Made by a program: the position numbers and the translations under genes. DNA of 25,450 nucleotides. It comes from a bacterium. GTDB taxonomy: Bacteria > Armatimonadota > HRBIN16. Below, in pieces: positions 22,339 through 25,450 of this stretch (positions within the stretch are counted from its first letter, which is position 1; every line of letters begins with the position of its first letter). The stretch is taken from positions 1 to 25,450 of the forward strand of contig JANWXG010000006.1 in NCBI GenBank assembly GCA_025057335.1, given 5' to 3'. A model generated the notes under the pieces. That model had not been told where the DNA came from, made no database searches, and saw only the letters and a program-made list of their open reading frames with translations.

Positions 22339-22766
22339 TACCAACGTATGGATATCCAACACTACTGAACCCGCATGGCTCGCCCGCACGTCTCATTCTG
22401 GCATTTCGCGACGGACTGTTTGAGGCTGTCGCTAGTGAGCCTCTGTTCAGTGAGATTAAAGCGGTCCTTCGCCGTCCGCGCATCTGGCTCAAATACCAGC
22501 TTGACGAAGATACTGTGGCAGCCTATCTCGCGCTCATCCGTCAGCAAGTTATCTGGGTAGAGCCGACGGGCTCGCTGCATCTCTGTCGTGACCCGCGTGA
22601 CGACTTTTTGTTGGAGACAGCCATCTGGGGCGACGCGCAATACATCGTCACTCGAGACGATGACCTGAAACGCGACCCTGCACTGTTGCAGCAGCTGAGT
22701 GCAAGTGGCATCAAAATAGTGAGTGTACAACACTTTCTGGATTTACTCTCAGAGCAGTCCCCCTAA
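22322..22766 (+). pseudogene. PIN-domain toxin, frameshifted
   Basis: ATG 22322 opens MRAVVDTNVWIS, the classic PIN N-terminus with the first catalytic Asp, but that frame stops within about 34 codons. From 22359 the protein continues in the +1 frame as TLLNPHGSPARLILAFRDGLFEAV...SEPLFSEIKAVLRRPRI and DPRDDFLLETAIWGDAQYIVTRDDDL, which carry the remaining acidic residues. One extra base near 22358 (or two lost) explains it. The continuous frame alone (22335-22766, 143 aa) lacks the DTN motif. It is a disabled ribonuclease toxin, a sequencing error or, less likely, a recoded gene. Confidence 0.75.
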
Positions 22767-22779
22767 CAGCTCGCCCTCC

Positions 22780-23958
22780 CTATGGCTCCACCCACTTGCC
22801 GTCCTGCTTCAGCAGGTTGATGAGCTCTTCCACACCGCGCTCCTGTGGGATGTTGTCTTTGACCAGCTGTCGCCCGCGATAGAGGGCAATTTTGCCTGCC
22901 GCCCTGCCCACGTAGCCGTAGTCAGCGTCTGCCATCTCGCCAGGTCCATTGACGATACAGCCCATGACGGCAATATCCAGACCTTTCAGATGTTTGGTAG
23001 CATTACGAACCTCATTTAAGACAGTAGGTAGGTCAAACTTAGTGCGACCGCAGGAGGGGCAGGCGATATACTCTACCTGCGTCTTGCGCAAACCCATCGC
23101 CTGCAGGATATCGTAGCAGACGGGAATTTCGTTCAACGGGTCTTCCGCCAGCGACACGCGGATAGTGTCGCCAATGCCTTCTGCCAGCAGCGTGGCGATG
23201 CCCGCCGTGCTCTTAATCCGCGCGTAGGTGCCGTCGCCCGCCTCCGTGACGCCTAGGTGGATAGGATAGTCGCGTCCCGTTTCGTCCAGACGCTTCGCCA
23301 GCAGGCGGTTCGCCGCCAGCATGATGGGCACTCGGCTCGCCTTCATGGAAATCACGATGTCGCGGAAGTCGTACTTCTCGCAGATTTCGATATACTCCAT
23401 CGCCGACTGCACCATGCCCTCCGGCGTGTCGCCGTAGGTGACCAGCATCCGTTCGGCGAGGCTACCGTGGTTCACGCCAATGCGCATGGCGATACCGTAC
23501 TTCTTGCACGCCTCAATGACGGGAACCAGCGCCTCCTCGATAGCCTGCCGCTCCTGCTCGTGCTCCTCGGGCGTGTAGTCGTCGGCACGACCGCGCGGCT
23601 TACGGTAAACGAACAGACCGGGGTTGATGCGGATTTTGTCCACGTAGGGCGCAACCGCTACGGCGATATCTGTGCCCTGATGGTGTACGTCCGCCACCAG
23701 CGGCACCTTGTATCCTTTTCGCACCAAGATGTTGCGGATTTCGCCGATGCACTGCGCCTCACGCAGGTTCGGGGCGGTGATGCGAACGATTTCCGCGCCT
23801 GCATCCCACAGCTGCATCACCTGCTCGGCGGCGCGCTCTACGTCCCACGTTTCGGCGGTAATCATGGACTGCACGACGATGGGATGCCCTCCGCCGATGG
23901 TGATACCGCCTACGCGCACCGGGCGCGTCTTGCGACGAGGATACTCTATCTGCCACAT
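22780..23958 (-). CDS. ispG: 4-hydroxy-3-methylbut-2-en-1-yl diphosphate synthase IspG (GcpE)
   Basis: IspG is the [4Fe-4S] enzyme of the MEP isoprenoid pathway converting MEcPP to HMBPP; 392 aa. It thereby also supports undecaprenyl phosphate supply for MraY and MurG. The TIM barrel carries GGGHPIVVQSMITAETWDV, VADVHHQGTDIAVAVAPYVDKIRINPG, RIGVNHGSLAERML and ISMKAS. Cluster ligands are C300 and C303 (CPSCGR) and C334 with E341 (MGCIVNGPGE). The start is ATG 23958; AGAGGAAGG lies about 13 nt upstream, rather far. It converges with the toxin gene, 13 nt away, with no terminator between them. The upstream leader is long (see 24018-24254). Confidence 0.96.
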   Translation of the reverse strand: MWQIEYPRRKTRPVRVGGITIGGGHPIVVQSMITAETWDVERAAEQVMQLWDAGAEIVRITAPNLREAQCIGEIRNILVRKGYKVPLVADVHHQGTDIAVAVAPYVDKIRINPGLFVYRKPRGRADDYTPEEHEQERQAIEEALVPVIEACKKYGIAMRIGVNHGSLAERMLVTYGDTPEGMVQSAMEYIEICEKYDFRDIVISMKASRVPIMLAANRLLAKRLDETGRDYPIHLGVTEAGDGTYARIKSTAGIATLLAEGIGDTIRVSLAEDPLNEIPVCYDILQAMGLRKTQVEYIACPSCGRTKFDLPTVLNEVRNATKHLKGLDIAVMGCIVNGPGEMADADYGYVGRAAGKIALYRGRQLVKDNIPQERGVEELINLLKQDGKWVEP

Positions 23959-24017
23959 CGTTGCGTGTTACCTTCCTCTAGTCTACCACATGACACTCGG
24001 TGTGCAGGTTCGTCTAT

Positions 24018-24037
24018 GCGGGGGCAAGGCTCCCGCA
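24018..24037. repeat. Strong hairpin in the ispG leader
   Basis: GCGGGGGC and GCTCCCGC pair over 8 bp (one G-T wobble) around AAG, with an outer CAGGT/ACCTG pair (24004-24008/24041-24045). It lies 60 nt upstream of the ispG start. Its sequence resembles the GGCGGGAGCC repeat family seen around the dcw cluster. No T-run follows in the ispG direction, so it is not a standard terminator. Confidence 0.55.
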
Positions 24038-24077
24038 CACACCTGAATTCCCTGTCTGCCACGACGGCGCAAGCTTT

Positions 24078-24093
24078 TGGAAAGCGTTCACCA
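24078..24093. promoter_or_regulatory. LacI/CcpA-like operator candidate in the ispG leader
   Basis: TGGAAAGCGTTCACCA is an imperfect palindrome with TGG/CCA ends and a central CG, the layout of LacI-family (cre-like) sites. It shares GAAAGCGTT with the site at 24207-24220. The cognate regulator is unknown. Confidence 0.4.
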
Positions 24094-24206
24094 AAATCTC
24101 TCTTGTTATGCTGAGCAAATAACGGAACACCCCAGCGGAAACCTTTCGCTCCGCGTAGGATGGCAGCTGTCCGTGACGGTGAAACACCTCTTTATGCTGG
24201 TTGTGA

Positions 24207-24220
24207 TGAAAGCGTTTCCT
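24207..24220. promoter_or_regulatory. Cre-like operator candidate at the predicted ispG start site
   Basis: TGAAAGCGTTTCCT matches most of the TGWAANCGNT core of cre-type sites and overlaps the start site predicted from the TAGAAT box just upstream on the reverse strand. That is the classic place for a repressor. Confidence 0.4.
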
Positions 24221-24224
24221 TACT

Positions 24225-24254
24225 ATTCTAGCATCTGAGGAAGGCAAAAAACAA
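24225..24254 (-). promoter_or_regulatory. Putative ispG promoter with extended -10
   Basis: On the reverse strand TTGTTT (24254-24249), an 18-nt spacer and TAGAAT (24230-24225) preceded by TGC give an extended -10 promoter. Start near 24218, leader about 260 nt to ispG. The -35 overlaps the U-run of the upstream gene's terminator, which is tight but common. Confidence 0.5.
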
Positions 24255-24275
24255 CAGCGGGGGCAGTGCCCCCGC
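24243..24275 (-). terminator. Rho-independent terminator of the beta-barrel gene
   Basis: On the reverse strand GCGGGGGC-ACT-GCCCCCGC (24275-24257) is a perfect 8-bp GC stem followed by TGTTGTTTTTTGCC. It lies about 24 nt after the stop at 24299. This is a textbook intrinsic terminator. Confidence 0.9.
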
Positions 24276-24298
24276 CGTCGCTCACACGCCGAGCTGAC

Positions 24299-24826
24299 TC
24301 AGAACCTGGCTCCCAGATAAACTGCAAAACCGTCGTGCTCGTTATCCGTTCCAGTCAGTCCGTTGTAGCGCACTTCTATGAACAGCGGCGTACCGCCACC
24401 TACATTGAAGTCATAGCCAATGCCGACTGCGTAGGCGAAGCCTGTTTTGGTATCGCCACTCACTGGTCGCTTGGAGAACCCTACGCCGATGCCCGCTGTG
24501 TAGTTCAGACCTCCAGGCAGCTTGCCCCAGTAGTTGAGCAGCACGGGTACGTTGTACACGTCCCCGCTACCGTAGTAGTCAAGGCTCACCCCGAGGTCTG
24601 CGCTGTAATTTTCGCCCATGCTTATGCCACGTTGCAGCGCATAGTCTACCCCCGCGCCGAACCAGGTCTCTGCTTCGTCACGCGAGATGGACTTGCTGGG
24701 GAAGAACGCGCCGATGCGCACGCGGAAGTTGTTACCCACCGTTTCCTCTCCGTACTGCGCAAACGCCGGCAACGTCCACGCCGCCAGCACTACGGTTGCC
24801 GCGAACGCGAGACCAAGCCGTCTCAT
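24299..24826 (-). CDS. Small outer-membrane beta-barrel-like secreted protein
   Basis: This is a 175-aa protein. A Sec signal peptide (MRRLGLAFAATVVLAAWTLPAFA, cut before QYG) precedes alternating hydrophobic and polar strands rich in Gly, Tyr and aromatic residues (FRVRIGAFFP, YSADLGVSLDYYG, LNYTAGIGVGFS, GFAYAVGIGYDFNV, PLFIEVRYNGL, FAVYLGARF). The last residue is Phe, as in BAM-inserted barrels. Size and pattern fit an 8-stranded OmpA/OmpW-like barrel, implying an outer membrane. The start is ATG 24826 with AAGGAGGTG seven nt upstream; a TTG at 24832 is too close to that site. It has its own promoter and terminator, so it is monocistronic. Precise family unknown. Confidence 0.8.
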   Translation of the reverse strand: MRRLGLAFAATVVLAAWTLPAFAQYGEETVGNNFRVRIGAFFPSKSISRDEAETWFGAGVDYALQRGISMGENYSADLGVSLDYYGSGDVYNVPVLLNYWGKLPGGLNYTAGIGVGFSKRPVSGDTKTGFAYAVGIGYDFNVGGGTPLFIEVRYNGLTGTDNEHDGFAVYLGARF

Positions 24827-24864
24827 CCTCAAACACCTCCTTGCTAGAGTGAAGTTTCGTCTGT

Positions 24865-24893
24865 ATTATATACCTTTCACGTAGGAAGCGCAA
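24865..24893 (-). promoter_or_regulatory. Promoter of the beta-barrel gene
   Basis: On the reverse strand TTGCGC (24893-24888), a 17-nt spacer and a perfect TATAAT (24870-24865), with a start near 24858 and a leader of about 30 nt containing the strong AAGGAGGTG. The -35 lies inside the 3' end of the glycerate kinase gene. Confidence 0.75.
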
Positions 24894-25450
24894 CTTTCCT
24901 GCGTGACTGACCACTCGATAGACTCTCCCACTTGCTGAACAGTTTCGCTGTATTCACCTCCAACCAGAACGCTGCGGAGTGCATTGCCTCCTCGCGCGAT
25001 GTCTCGCTCCCTACCAGCGTTTGGCAGGCAACGACTCCGCGAGCTTGCAAAAGGGGAAGGTCTGCTTGCAGGTCTCCGCACACGATGGCGACGGGAACTC
25101 GATGCCGCCTCGCCGCCTGCAGCACCCGCATCAGCAGCTTGCCGTGCAGCGTGGTGGCGTCTACCTGCCCCTCCCCCGTCAGCACGAGGTCGGCGTCGCG
25201 CAGGGCGTCGTGGAAGCCCACTGCCTGCATCACAAACTCCGCCCCCGACACGAGGCGCGCCTGCGGAAAGTGCGCCAGCAACCCGAACGCCAGTCCCCCT
25301 GCTGCGCCCGCGCCCGGCACGCGCGACAGCCTCCTCCCCGTCGCCCGATGCACCGCCACCGCCCAGCGACGCAGGGCACGCTCCATCTCGGGAAGCATCT
25401 CGGGCGTCGCCCCCTTTTGTGGAGCGAATACGGCGGTCGCACCACGTTTA
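24877..25450 (-). CDS. Glycerate kinase, C-terminal part (runs off the right edge)
   Basis: The visible 190 codons match the Gly_kinase family (glycerate 2- or 3-kinase, ATP-dependent, glyoxylate/serine carbon metabolism). The frame continues past the first internal ATG (25398) to the window edge, where ATAVFAPQKGATPEM is a conserved family segment. PGAGAAGGLAFGL, AEFVMQAVGFHDALRDADLVLTGEGQVDATTLHGK and VPVAIVCGD follow in the family order. The N-terminal half lies beyond 25450. The last 20 or so residues (after SREEAMHSAAFWLEV) look non-conserved. Confidence 0.9.
   Translation of the reverse strand, partial: KRGATAVFAPQKGATPEMLPEMERALRRWAVAVHRATGRRLSRVPGAGAAGGLAFGLLAHFPQARLVSGAEFVMQAVGFHDALRDADLVLTGEGQVDATTLHGKLLMRVLQAARRHRVPVAIVCGDLQADLPLLQARGVVACQTLVGSETSREEAMHSAAFWLEVNTAKLFSKWESLSSGQSRRKVALPT

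Larger units (their letters stand above)
23959..24298. other. Intergenic region holding the ispG leader and promoter
   Basis: 340 nt without a credible gene. On the reverse strand it contains, in order: the barrel-gene terminator, a promoter-like extended -10, a LacI/CcpA-like site at the predicted start, a second such site, and a strong hairpin about 60 nt before the ispG start codon. A 77-codon frame (24014-24247, -) has no ribosome site, begins inside the promoter and matches nothing I recognise. Confidence 0.6.

Noticed and set aside
22322..22766. Programmed ribosomal frameshifting in the PIN gene
   Set aside because: No slippery heptamer, homopolymer or internal Shine-Dalgarno sequence is visible at the junction near 22358; decay or error is simpler.
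24018..24037. Hairpin as an intrinsic terminator for a transcript entering ispG
   Set aside because: No T-run follows on the reverse strand, and no gene ends just upstream of it.
24014..24247. 77-codon reverse frame upstream of ispG
   Set aside because: TTG start without ribosome site, overlaps the promoter and terminator; no recognisable similarity or composition of a real protein.

Overview
The window is a bacterial chromosome segment of moderately high GC. Its core, about 676-18711, is a near-complete division and cell wall (dcw) cluster, all on the + strand: mraZ, rsmH, ftsL, ftsI-type PBP, murE, murF, mraY, murD, ftsW, murG, murC, ddl, ftsQ, a DUF881 protein, sbp (DUF1290), ftsA and ftsZ. 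Most junctions overlap by 1-20 nt (77 nt for ftsW/murG), so the block is probably one translationally coupled operon. DUF881 plus sbp is typical of Terrabacteria. A signal-peptide-bearing putative outer-membrane beta-barrel gene near the right end suggests a diderm. Together with the repeat families this fits a diderm Terrabacteria lineage such as Armatimonadota, but that is inference; no rRNA or other phylogenetic marker was tested.

Left flank (1-675): no gene. Positions 1-420 hold degenerate hairpin repeats. Then come a 30-bp AT-rich dyad (479-508), an excellent sigma70-type promoter (TTGACA-N18-TACAAT) and four RGTGG direct repeats at an exact 11-nt period (600-637). The last is a probable MraZ autoregulatory operator and argues that mraZ starts at 676, not 601.

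Cluster (676-18711): MraZ (regulator) and RsmH (16S rRNA methyltransferase) lead. FtsL, FtsQ, FtsW and the PBP form the septal synthase. MurC-F, Ddl, MraY and MurG make lipid II. FtsA and FtsZ form the ring. murB is not in the window. Two candidate secondary control points are a promoter-like site before murE and a long inverted repeat after ftsZ.

Right flank (18712-19555): no gene, but a dense array of the same hairpin families as on the left, plus one family (loop ACGGAG/CTCCGT) whose stems covary between copies. A composite element of about 100 bp (151-251 and 18847-18947) recurs in the same orientation on both sides of the dcw block.

Accessory and housekeeping genes (19556-25450): a sugar-phosphate isomerase/epimerase-like TIM barrel (-), divergent from a DinB-like gene overlapping alr (alanine racemase, supplying D-Ala for ddl/murF); a toxin-antitoxin pair whose PIN toxin is frameshifted; ispG (-) with a leader of about 260 nt carrying LacI/CcpA-like operator candidates; a small beta-barrel protein (-) with clear promoter and terminator; and the 3' part of a glycerate kinase (-) running off the right edge.
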